A stretch of 40,825 bases of DNA from NCBI GenBank assembly GCA_947176745.1, contig CAMWRV010000024.1:1-40825 (forward strand), read 5' to 3'. The DNA comes from an uncultured Muribaculaceae bacterium (GTDB lineage: Bacteria > Bacteroidota > Bacteroidia > Bacteroidales > Muribaculaceae). This document shows, piece after piece, positions 8,433 through 15,666 of this stretch (the stretch's first letter is position 1; each line of letters opens with the position of its first letter). A program made the position numbers and the translations under genes. The notes under the pieces were generated by a model. It ran no database searches. It was not told the origin of the DNA and saw only the letters and a list, made by a program, of their open reading frames with translations.

Positions 8433-9593
8433 TCATGAATTCTGGTTATTGATCGACTCGTCGAAAGGATTCACCTGCGCCGCGCCGGCCACACCTCCCA
8501 TCATCGGGTTCGCCATATTGATGGTCATGGCGGTGATCATCTTCTCGTAGACGGAATTGAGCTGCTTCATGTAGCGGGCCATCTTCTCGGTCTCCTCACA
8601 GTAGCGCGAAGACTCATTGGCGGCTTTGTCGTACATGTCGCGGATATCCTTGAGACCACGGTTGACGCGGTCGATCGACTCAAGCTGCGAGCTGATGCTC
8701 TTGAGCTGAATCTCGTAGATGGTGTTGAGACCCGCTATATTGCGGTTGAGATTCTCCATCTGCGCCACATATCCCTGCGAATTGGCCGAGACTGTCTCGG
8801 AGTTTTCGGTTATGGCCTGATATGAACCGAGCAATGTGCGGGTGACATTGTTGAGAGCCTCGGTGGTCTCGTTGAGACGGCTCATCTGCTCGGCTATGCC
8901 CTGCATCTGCTCCAGATAGTCGCGCGAGGCGTCGGCAAGATCCGTAGCCGCCTCAAGCTGTGAAGCGGGATCAATGACTCCTGCAGGGCCTGCCATGCCG
9001 GCAGCCACAGCCACTCCGGTCCGGCCGTCTGCAAAACCTTCGGGGATACTGTCGGCAGCCACGGGCATGCCGTTGACGATCAGCCCTCCCCCGCCTCCGG
9101 TGAAATCGGGGCGATCCTCAGGATTCTTCGAATCAAGCACGGGGAACACATCCTCCCACGCGTACTCCTTGGGCGGGCGGTCGAATGCAGTCAGAATAAA
9201 CATGGCGATCTCTGTGCCCATGCCGATGCAGAGCAGCGTGCTTCCGCCGGGGAGGTGGAGGATCTTGAAGAGCGCGCCCCAGATCAGCCCTCCCCCGCCT
9301 CCGGTGAAATCGGGGCGATCCTCAGGATTCTTCGAATCAAGCACGGGGAACACATCCTCCCACGCGTACTCCTTGGGCGGGCGGTCGAATGCAGTCAGAA
9401 TAAACATGGCGATCTCTGTGCCCATGCCGATGCAGAGCAGCGTGCTTCCGCCGGGGAGGTGGAGGATCTTGAAGAGCGCGCCCCAGATCACGATAGCTGC
9501 ACCGATGGAATATGCGAAGTTGAAGAAACGCTGGCCCTTCTCGCCGTGAAGGAAGCGTTCGATGCCGTTGGCGTATTTACGAATCTTTACCAT
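8433..9593 (-). CDS. gldL: GldL/PorL, type IX secretion motor stator, with internal duplication
   Basis: Inner-membrane subunit of the T9SS proton-driven motor. The family normally has two N-terminal membrane helices and a cytoplasmic coiled-coil tail, and the pentamer surrounds GldM. Here the N-terminus is canonical: GEKGQRFFNFAYSIGAAIVI leads into helix 1 (about 23-44), a HLPGG turn, and helix 2 (about 50-69) containing the conserved membrane glutamate (E60, GTEIAMF). Residues 36-103 are then repeated exactly as 104-171, so the protein has a second hydrophobic hairpin, a second glutamate (E128) and a second acidic-to-glycine linker. Residues after about 190 form the helical tail (for example SQLESIDRVNRGLKDIRDMYD). 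The total is 386 residues, and 318 without the repeat, close to the usual family length. Either a real recent duplication or an assembly artefact. Confidence 0.93.
   Translation of the reverse strand: MVKIRKYANGIERFLHGEKGQRFFNFAYSIGAAIVIWGALFKILHLPGGSTLLCIGMGTEIAMFILTAFDRPPKEYAWEDVFPVLDSKNPEDRPDFTGGGGGLIWGALFKILHLPGGSTLLCIGMGTEIAMFILTAFDRPPKEYAWEDVFPVLDSKNPEDRPDFTGGGGGLIVNGMPVAADSIPEGFADGRTGVAVAAGMAGPAGVIDPASQLEAATDLADASRDYLEQMQGIAEQMSRLNETTEALNNVTRTLLGSYQAITENSETVSANSQGYVAQMENLNRNIAGLNTIYEIQLKSISSQLESIDRVNRGLKDIRDMYDKAANESSRYCEETEKMARYMKQLNSVYEKMITAMTINMANPMMGGVAGAAQVNPFDESINNQNS
9078..9490. repeat. Perfect 204-bp tandem duplication inside gldL
   Basis: Positions 9078-9281 and 9282-9485 are identical by eye at every base, and identity continues 5 bp further, to 9490. 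The 5-bp sequence GATCA occurs at each of the three junctions (9078, 9282, 9486), as expected from slippage or unequal recombination at a short direct repeat. The unit is 68 codons, so the reading frame is kept. The absence of any difference over 209 bp, including synonymous sites, means a very recent event or a technical artefact. Confidence 0.97.
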
Positions 9594-9671
9594 GAGAGGT
9601 TGTCTGTGTTTGAGCCGGAGCGCGGAGACATGAGATGCATCCGGCCGGGCTATTGTTCTGAAAGAGAGATG

Positions 9672-11162
9672 TTATTTGTTTTTCTTCTTGGTGCCGCGGG
9701 CGAAGCCGATCTGCGAGCGGACGCAGCGGAAACCGATATATGAGCGCTGCTCGTTCTGATACTCCCACATCCTTATGTCAGAGCGGATATTGCGGGCGGC
9801 GTCTTTCCAGCTGCCTCCGCGCACGATCTTGCGCTTCATCTTGTAAGGATCTTCCTTTGCGGCGTCATACCTGTACTCCGGATTAAGATCGGAAGTAAGG
9901 CGGTCGATGCTCTCGGTATAGGCCGTCGAGGTCCATTCCGACACATTGCCGGCCATGTCGTAAAGGCCGAAATCGTTGGGTTTGAACGTGCCCACCTGCG
10001 ATGTTATGACATGTCCGTCGCGCACGAAGTCTCCCTCCATGGGCTTGAAGTTGGCGTAGAAACATCCGCGTTCATCCATAGGAAGAGTCTCCTCCCAGGG
10101 ATATGCGCTTTCGGAGTTTCCGGCACGGGCCGCATATTCCCACTCGGCCTCGGTCGGCAGGCGGTAAGGCTCGATGTAGACACCCTCCTTGCCGAGCGCC
10201 CGGCGCAGATAATCGGTACGCCAGTTGGCAAACGCGTTGGCCTGCTCCCAGCTGACTCCGACGACAGGATAGTCGTTGTAGCCGGCATGTGAGAAATACA
10301 TGCGGGTATAGGGTTCGTTATAGGCGTTCTCGAAGTCGTTGATCCAGGCCGTGGTGTCGGGATAGATGTTGACTATGTACGTGTTGAGAAAATCATAATC
10401 GCCTGTGAGCGGACGGGTGACAGTCTCGCGGACTATGCGACCCTCCTCAGTGAGATAAGCTGTATCTTTCGAGATGACGGGCAGATCGGTCGGTACAGGG
10501 AGATCGGTGTTGTATTCCCTTGTCTCGGGGTCGATGCGGTTGCGCCGGCGGGCGGCCTCCGAGTGGTTGTAGATCTCATAGCGGTAGTTCATCTGCGTCG
10601 GGTCAAGTTCGCGCTGCCCGGTGATGGGGTTTGTGCGGTAGACGCTCTCGATGGCCCGCTGCTCGTCTTCGTTGGGGTTGCGCCAGGGTATCGCCTTGTT
10701 CCAGTTGAGATAAGGCTTGATGGGATTTCCCTCCTTGTCTTCTTCGATCTTGAAAGCCTCGTTGCCGCCAAAAGCGGGGTCGGCGAGCCGCTCGCGGATG
10801 ATCGAGTCGCGCACCCAGAAGACAAACTGCTTGTATTTGGAGTTGGTGACCTCGGTCTCGTCCATCCAGAAGGAATCTATCGACACACCGCGCGCGTTCT
10901 TGCGGATACCGGCCACAGAGTCATCGGCCGCGGGGCCCATGGCTATCGCGCCCCGGTCTATGAGAACCATGCCGTAAGGCACGGGTTCGGCAAACGACGC
11001 GCCGCCGACACCCGTCACCTCGCCGCCCGCGCCGCTTCGGCGCGCTCCGGCACATGATGACAGAACTGCGAGCATCGCGGCAGCCAGACCGCAAAGCATC
11101 GCTGTGCGGAACGTGTGGCTCCTGTCAGAATATGACGTCGTGAATCTTTTCATCTTTATCAT
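9672..11162 (-). CDS. gldK: GldK/PorK, type IX secretion ring lipoprotein
   Basis: Outer-membrane-anchored lipoprotein that forms the T9SS ring with GldN/PorN. The 496-residue product has a lipoprotein signal with lipobox LSSC (Cys37). It then has a formylglycine-generating-enzyme/sulfatase-modifying-like fold spread through the protein: YGMVLIDRGAIAMGP, SIDSFWMDETEVTNSKYKQFV, YPVVGVSWEQANAFANWRT, RLPTEAEWEYAARAG, DMAGNVSEWT and RKIVRGGSWKD, ending in IGFRCVRS. In GldK this fold is structural rather than catalytic. The ATG at 11162 leaves 5 bp after the porP stop, and a second ATG at 11153 is equally possible and would not affect the lipobox. The C-terminus is a lysine run (KKKNK). Co-transcribed with porP and gldL. 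Confidence 0.95.
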   Translation of the reverse strand: MIKMKRFTTSYSDRSHTFRTAMLCGLAAAMLAVLSSCAGARRSGAGGEVTGVGGASFAEPVPYGMVLIDRGAIAMGPAADDSVAGIRKNARGVSIDSFWMDETEVTNSKYKQFVFWVRDSIIRERLADPAFGGNEAFKIEEDKEGNPIKPYLNWNKAIPWRNPNEDEQRAIESVYRTNPITGQRELDPTQMNYRYEIYNHSEAARRRNRIDPETREYNTDLPVPTDLPVISKDTAYLTEEGRIVRETVTRPLTGDYDFLNTYIVNIYPDTTAWINDFENAYNEPYTRMYFSHAGYNDYPVVGVSWEQANAFANWRTDYLRRALGKEGVYIEPYRLPTEAEWEYAARAGNSESAYPWEETLPMDERGCFYANFKPMEGDFVRDGHVITSQVGTFKPNDFGLYDMAGNVSEWTSTAYTESIDRLTSDLNPEYRYDAAKEDPYKMKRKIVRGGSWKDAARNIRSDIRMWEYQNEQRSYIGFRCVRSQIGFARGTKKKNK

Positions 11163-11167
11163 TGTCG

Positions 11168-12181
11168 CTACATTATTCGAATGGAACGTTGTTTATTCTT
11201 GTTTTTTTCGCCGAGATTGAGTTTGACCATGTATCCGGCCACAATCTCGTGGCTGCCGGAGGAGGCTTTCGCTATGGCCGACAGAGGATAGTCGTAGGCA
11301 TACCCGAGGAAGAAATTCTTGAATTCGACGGCCACCATCGCGCTTATCGCCTCCTTGTATCTGTAACCAACTCCGAATGAGACAAATCGGTTATAGGTAG
11401 CCCTCATTGTCGCCTCGGCGGAAAAGTTGCTGAAATCGGTGCGTACCAACAGGGAGGGTTGCAATGAAAATAACGAGTTGCGCAATGGAATATTGCCGTC
11501 GGCGGTAAAATAGGCCTGACGCGGCAGCACGGCCTGAAACTCGACCGTCTCCTGATCAGAACCGCCTTCGTCGTCCATCGTCAGCGTAGGTTCGGTGATA
11601 TGGAGCACCGACACTCCGACCGAGAAATACTTGTGGGAATAGAGCACTCCGGCCGATATGTCGAAAGCGTTGCCCGACACGTCGGACGACGGCAGATCGG
11701 GATCGTCGGGCTGATGGAAGTCATCGCCTTCGGGAATGTATATGTCGGAGCCGTTGAACTTCGAGTTGTAATAACCGGGCTGGACGCCGACGCTCCATGT
11801 GCCTTTAAGGAACTTGAACTTATAGCTGATCTGGGCTCCGACACCGAGGTTACGGTAAAGACCGATCGACTCCTGATTGAAGAGGACTCCGACGCCGAGA
11901 CGATGCTTCTTGCCAAGTTTCACGGGCATGTCGGCCGAACCGAGAAAACTTTTGGGAGCGTTCTCGATGCCGAGCCACTGGAGCTTTGCTCCGCCACGGA
12001 TGCGTATGAAATCAATCGTTCCCGTAGCCGCCGGATTGTAATATGTCGGCACCGCCCAGTACTGAGTGAACTGCGCGTCGCCCTGAGCCCGGGATGGAAT
12101 GGCCGCGGCAACAAGTGCCACGAAAGCGACAAGAGCCGCCGTCACCCTGCGCGGGAGTCGGATAATGCGGTGTCGGATCAT
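11168..12181 (-). CDS. porP: PorP/SprF-family T9SS outer-membrane protein
   Basis: Member of the PorP/SprF family, outer-membrane beta-barrel proteins needed for T9SS function or for attaching specific clients at the surface. The 337-residue product has a signal peptide (cut around SRAQG, residue 33). It has the family's opening QFTQYWAVPTYYNPAATGT (about 38-56), the GGAKLQWLGIENAPKSF stretch, and repeated amphipathic beta strands (GVGVLFNQESIGLYRN, GVQPGYYNSKF, YFSVGVSVLHITEP, GVGYRYKEAISAMVAVEFKNFFLGYAYDYPLS). Its start overlaps the porT stop by 4 bp (ATGA), which points to translational coupling, and gldK starts 5 bp after its stop. The porP-gldK-gldL-gldM-gldN order is the one known from Porphyromonas gingivalis. 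Confidence 0.93.
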   Translation of the reverse strand: MIRHRIIRLPRRVTAALVAFVALVAAAIPSRAQGDAQFTQYWAVPTYYNPAATGTIDFIRIRGGAKLQWLGIENAPKSFLGSADMPVKLGKKHRLGVGVLFNQESIGLYRNLGVGAQISYKFKFLKGTWSVGVQPGYYNSKFNGSDIYIPEGDDFHQPDDPDLPSSDVSGNAFDISAGVLYSHKYFSVGVSVLHITEPTLTMDDEGGSDQETVEFQAVLPRQAYFTADGNIPLRNSLFSLQPSLLVRTDFSNFSAEATMRATYNRFVSFGVGYRYKEAISAMVAVEFKNFFLGYAYDYPLSAIAKASSGSHEIVAGYMVKLNLGEKNKNKQRSIRIM

Positions 12182-12930
12182 TCGAAATAGAAAGTTATCA
12201 TGAACATGTTGGACTTCACCTTCGACAGCGACTGAGTGATCTTGTACATCTCGGGATTGTCGTCGAGGTCAGGTCGGTCGTGCCGTAATATGTCGGAAAG
12301 TCCGAAACAGAATTTTATCTCGGGATTGAACTTGAAAAAAGGGAGATAGAAGTCGCATCCGAGCCCGACGGTGAGGTAGGCGTCGGCGGTATTGAACATC
12401 AGATAGTCCGACCGCTTCTTGCCGACATCAAAGGCTCCCATTGCCCCGACAGTGACGTAGGGACGGCTATTGTGAAGACGGTCGCCCGAGATCTTCAGAT
12501 CGACCGGAAGAAGCACATAGACACTCTTTACGTCCTGCCGGCGGCTGACGCCGCTGACCCAGTCGCGCATCTCGACATTCTTGAAACTGAACGACATGCC
12601 CGGCGAGAACCTGAGGTTAAGATACTGATGAAGCCGGAGGTCGGCAAGCACCTGCACGTTTATGCCGGGGCTCCATGCCGGAGTCTCGGCAAACCACTGC
12701 TCGCCCTCGGGAGTAACAAAACCGTTGTGGGTGAACTTCAGATCCTGCATGCACATGCCGATCGAGAACCCGAGATGCCATTTTTTCAGGTCGGCATATG
12801 GGCGGTTCATGATCTTCTCGTTGGGGCGGGCCTGCGCGTCAGGCATATAAGAGCCGAACACGGCAGCGACCGCAATGCAGAATATGACAGCTGTTCTTGC
12901 TAAACCGATATTTCCCGTTCTGAAATTCAT
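12178..12930 (-). CDS. porT: PorT-family outer-membrane beta-barrel protein of the T9SS
   Basis: PorT is an outer-membrane barrel required for type IX secretion in Porphyromonas. The 250-residue product has an N-terminal signal segment (hydrophobic 10-30, ending near DAQARPN). Its PorT-like features are PYADLKKWHLGFSIGMCMQDLKFTHNG, APAWSP-like WSPGINVQVLADLRLHQYLNLRFSPGMSF, LPVDLKISG, RPYVTVGAMGAFDVGKKRSDYL, a long acidic-aromatic strand AYLTVGLGCDFYLPFFKFNPEIKFCFGL, and a terminal strand MFMITFYFE. Assigning it to PorT rather than to a generic outer-membrane barrel rests on these motifs and on its place at the head of the porP-gldKLMN block. It overlaps porP by 4 bp. Confidence 0.8.
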   Translation of the reverse strand: MNFRTGNIGLARTAVIFCIAVAAVFGSYMPDAQARPNEKIMNRPYADLKKWHLGFSIGMCMQDLKFTHNGFVTPEGEQWFAETPAWSPGINVQVLADLRLHQYLNLRFSPGMSFSFKNVEMRDWVSGVSRRQDVKSVYVLLPVDLKISGDRLHNSRPYVTVGAMGAFDVGKKRSDYLMFNTADAYLTVGLGCDFYLPFFKFNPEIKFCFGLSDILRHDRPDLDDNPEMYKITQSLSKVKSNMFMITFYFE

Positions 12931-13011
12931 TACATTCTTAACGAAAGGACTCTCCCTATTATTGAAACGTTAAGAACTTTTTGCAATAACAGGCTGCCGA
13001 ACCGGAGCGGT

Positions 13012-14298
13012 CTACCAGCTTCCTCCCGCTCCGCCGCCTCCGGTGGCACCGCCGCCGAATCCGCCTCCGAATCCACCACCGCCGCCACCTCCACGGCCAC
13101 CACGGCCGAGAGCCGAACCGATTACAGCCGCTGCGGCTATCGCCGCCGAAGGGTCTTCCTTACGCGGAATGCGGTATGGCCTCCTGTCGCGGTGATGACA
13201 GAACCGGCATTCATATATCTTTACACCTTCTCCTTCTGTCCGCACTGTGGAGGGGCGCACCACCGTGTCGCTCTCAAGACTCATTGCCACGGTGTGGCAC
13301 GAGGGGCATTCGGTATACTTTTTCTGGCGTGCCCTGTAAGGGAAACGTTCGACCGCGCCGCAGCGGGAGCATTCCCACACATCGTAGTCGACCGTGCGTA
13401 GTTTCTCTTCAAAATCCTGAGAATCTGACAGCAGAAGATTGTCTTTGTCTTCAGGAAGACGCTTCATGCCTGCGCCGCAGACGGGACATTTAAGTTTACG
13501 CGTGCGCCATCGCCTGTAGATAAAGAAGGCAAGAAGGAAGAAAACGAGTCCCGCGCCGAATGAGAGCACTCCCACCCAGAAATAGAGGGCGAGATGCGAC
13601 CTCCACATCTCCGCCTTGGAATAATTGGAGCGGTGACGCCTTGCGCCGACACAGTCACGGATGAACAGACCGAGCGAGATCAGAAACATCAGTCCTGCCA
13701 CAAAACGCACGAAACTCCATATGACCGAAGCATCGATACCGGCTGTAAGACCGGAGAAGTTATCGCTCTCCGACGAACGGAGTTCATCGGCCACCGCCGG
13801 ATCCTCGAGTGCCGACACCATGAGACTGACAGCCGAATCCACCGCAGCGTCAAGATTATCTTCCTTCATGGCCGGAATCACTGTCTGAGCCACAATGCGC
13901 CGACACGCGATATCGGTCAGTACGCCCTCCACTCCATATCCGGGCATAATGAAAGCGCAGCGAGATCCGGGCGAGATCATAAAGAGCACCCCGTTGTCTT
14001 TGTCAGACTTGCCTATGCCCCAGTCGGTGAAGAGTTCCTCACACCATTGCTGTGGTTCCATATCGCCGATCGAGGGGGGAATCGCCACTACCGCCTCTAC
14101 CGACGTCTTCTGCCGCAGTTCATAAAGTCGGCGGTTGACCTCGGCCCTGACTCCGGCTGAGAGAAGTCCGGCAGGATCCGACACATATTCGCGGCGGTCG
14201 GCGATCTGCACGTTGGGCATTGCCGAGGGGGCTATCGCCTGAGCGGCGGCGAACAGTGATGCAAGCAGCACTGTCAGAACTGTTACAAATGCTTTCAT
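13012..14298 (-). CDS. TPM-domain (YgcG-like) membrane protein with zinc-ribbon insert
   Basis: The 428-residue protein has a signal peptide (about 1-22). A TPM domain (about 30-170) follows, with REYVSDPAGLLSAGVRAEVNRRL, VVAIPPSIGDM, WGIGKSDKDNGVLFMIS and YGVEGVLTDIACRRIV; TPM domains are linked to phosphatase activity in plant TLP18.3 and to membrane-stress roles elsewhere. Two membrane segments (about 193-214 and 238-261) follow. Between the second helix and the tail lie four CxxC pairs (C271/C274, C310/C313, C331/C334, C364/C367), enough for two zinc ribbons. The tail is a glycine run ending GGSW, common in YgcG-type proteins. The ATG at 14298 is preferred to an upstream TTG because it starts the signal peptide cleanly, 20 bp after the dgt stop. 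Substrate unknown. Probably co-transcribed with porT, 81 bp downstream. Confidence 0.85.
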   Translation of the reverse strand: MKAFVTVLTVLLASLFAAAQAIAPSAMPNVQIADRREYVSDPAGLLSAGVRAEVNRRLYELRQKTSVEAVVAIPPSIGDMEPQQWCEELFTDWGIGKSDKDNGVLFMISPGSRCAFIMPGYGVEGVLTDIACRRIVAQTVIPAMKEDNLDAAVDSAVSLMVSALEDPAVADELRSSESDNFSGLTAGIDASVIWSFVRFVAGLMFLISLGLFIRDCVGARRHRSNYSKAEMWRSHLALYFWVGVLSFGAGLVFFLLAFFIYRRWRTRKLKCPVCGAGMKRLPEDKDNLLLSDSQDFEEKLRTVDYDVWECSRCGAVERFPYRARQKKYTECPSCHTVAMSLESDTVVRPSTVRTEGEGVKIYECRFCHHRDRRPYRIPRKEDPSAAIAAAAVIGSALGRGGRGGGGGGGFGGGFGGGATGGGGAGGSW

Positions 14299-14318
14299 AG
14301 ACAAACAGGTTATTATTA

Positions 14319-15641
14319 TCAAACAGCGGGGAGACTGTGTCCGTTCAGTTTGCGGTAGAGATCGAGCGCGTAGACATCGGTCATGCCCGACACGTGGTCG
14401 AGCACACTCTGTATCCTCTCATAAGGGCGCGATGCCCTGACGTCATACTGCTGGGGGATGACATTGAGCAGCAGGCGTGAATAATTACGGTCGGGATGCA
14501 AGACGGCATCGACAAGGGTCTCCATGAGAAAAGACACGATGCGGTTGCCGGCAAGCTCGATATCGACCACCATCGGGGCGCAGTAAATGCGGTTCCAGGC
14601 TGTGGACGAGCATTCGGCATAGGCATTGCGGAGAAGTTCGGGCAGACTCCCGGCCAGCGTGCCGACGAAAGAACCGGACAACATCTCCTGTTCATGCACC
14701 ATGAACGCCTCGGCACAGTTCTCGACCAATGTTCCCACCACAGAGGAGCGGAGATAGGCTATCTGCTCGTTGGGATCTGACAGGGTGGCCATTACCTTCT
14801 CCATACGCGCCCGCCGCTTCTCTTCGAAAAAACCGAGGAAAAGCCCCTTTACCTCAGAAGTTGAAAGGATGCGGAGTTTATGCGCGTCCTCCAAATCCAT
14901 GATCTGATAGCATATGTCGTCGGCGGCCTCCATTATATAGACCAGAGGATGGCGGGCAAAACGCCCGGGGGAGAGTTCAGGAATGCCGAGCTGACCGGCC
15001 ACTCGCCTGTATATCTCCTCCTCGCTGACAAAGAAACCGAACTTCCCCTTCTCGCCCGCGTGCGCCGACGTGTAAGGATATTTCACCACCGACGCAAGTG
15101 TGGAATATGTCATGGCCATGCCGCCGTGACGCCTCCCCTTGAACTGATGGGTGAGGAGACGGAATGAGTTGGCGTTTCCCTCGAAATTGACAAGATCCGA
15201 CCATTCGCGGTCAGAGAAACTGCCGCGCAGCGCCAGCCCGGGACCCTCGCTGAAGAATGTGCCTATGGTTTTCTCACCCGAGTGGCCGAACGGAGGATTA
15301 CCGAGATCGTGACAGAGACAGGCAGCCGCCACAATATCGCGGATATCGTCGAAGCGCGATGCAAGCCCCTGATCAGGATATCGGTCGCGAAGCCTGATCG
15401 CCACTTCATGACCGAGCGAGCGGCCCACCGACGAAACCTCAAGAGAATGCGTCAGACGGTTGTGCACGAAGATACTCCCGGGCAAGGGGAAGACCTGTGT
15501 CTTGTTCTGCAGACGCCTGAACGGAGAGGAGAATATAAGCCTGTCGTAGTCTCGCTGAAAATCGGATCGCGTGTGGTGGCGGTCGTCATGAAACTCCTCC
15601 ATGCCGAGACGCTTGTCGCATATAAGGCGATGCCAGTCCAT
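14319..15641 (-). CDS. dgt: Deoxyguanosinetriphosphate triphosphohydrolase (HD family)
   Basis: Cytoplasmic enzyme that hydrolyses dGTP, or dNTPs generally, to the nucleoside and triphosphate, helping to balance the dNTP pool. The 440-residue product shows the dGTPase signature around SSPFRRLQNKTQVFPLP (38-54). The metal-binding HD-domain residues are H65 (NRLTHSLEVSSVGRSLG) and the H111-D112 pair (CLCHDLGNPPFGHSGEK). Downstream are the helical parts with EAADDICYQIMDLEDAHK and the RPYERIQSVLDHVSGMTD segment, where the typical second metal-ligand aspartate lies. The ATG start is 25 bp downstream of the preceding gene's stop. Nothing appears truncated. Confidence 0.92.
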   Translation of the reverse strand: MDWHRLICDKRLGMEEFHDDRHHTRSDFQRDYDRLIFSSPFRRLQNKTQVFPLPGSIFVHNRLTHSLEVSSVGRSLGHEVAIRLRDRYPDQGLASRFDDIRDIVAAACLCHDLGNPPFGHSGEKTIGTFFSEGPGLALRGSFSDREWSDLVNFEGNANSFRLLTHQFKGRRHGGMAMTYSTLASVVKYPYTSAHAGEKGKFGFFVSEEEIYRRVAGQLGIPELSPGRFARHPLVYIMEAADDICYQIMDLEDAHKLRILSTSEVKGLFLGFFEEKRRARMEKVMATLSDPNEQIAYLRSSVVGTLVENCAEAFMVHEQEMLSGSFVGTLAGSLPELLRNAYAECSSTAWNRIYCAPMVVDIELAGNRIVSFLMETLVDAVLHPDRNYSRLLLNVIPQQYDVRASRPYERIQSVLDHVSGMTDVYALDLYRKLNGHSLPAV

Positions 15642-15666
15642 GTGTGCAGGTATTTCGTTTGTAAAT

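Noticed and set aside
9614-9645. Hairpin GCCGGA/TCCGGC between gldK and gldL as a terminator
   Set aside because: Only 6 bp with a 20-nt loop and no T tract on the minus strand; it would also split an operon of interdependent genes.
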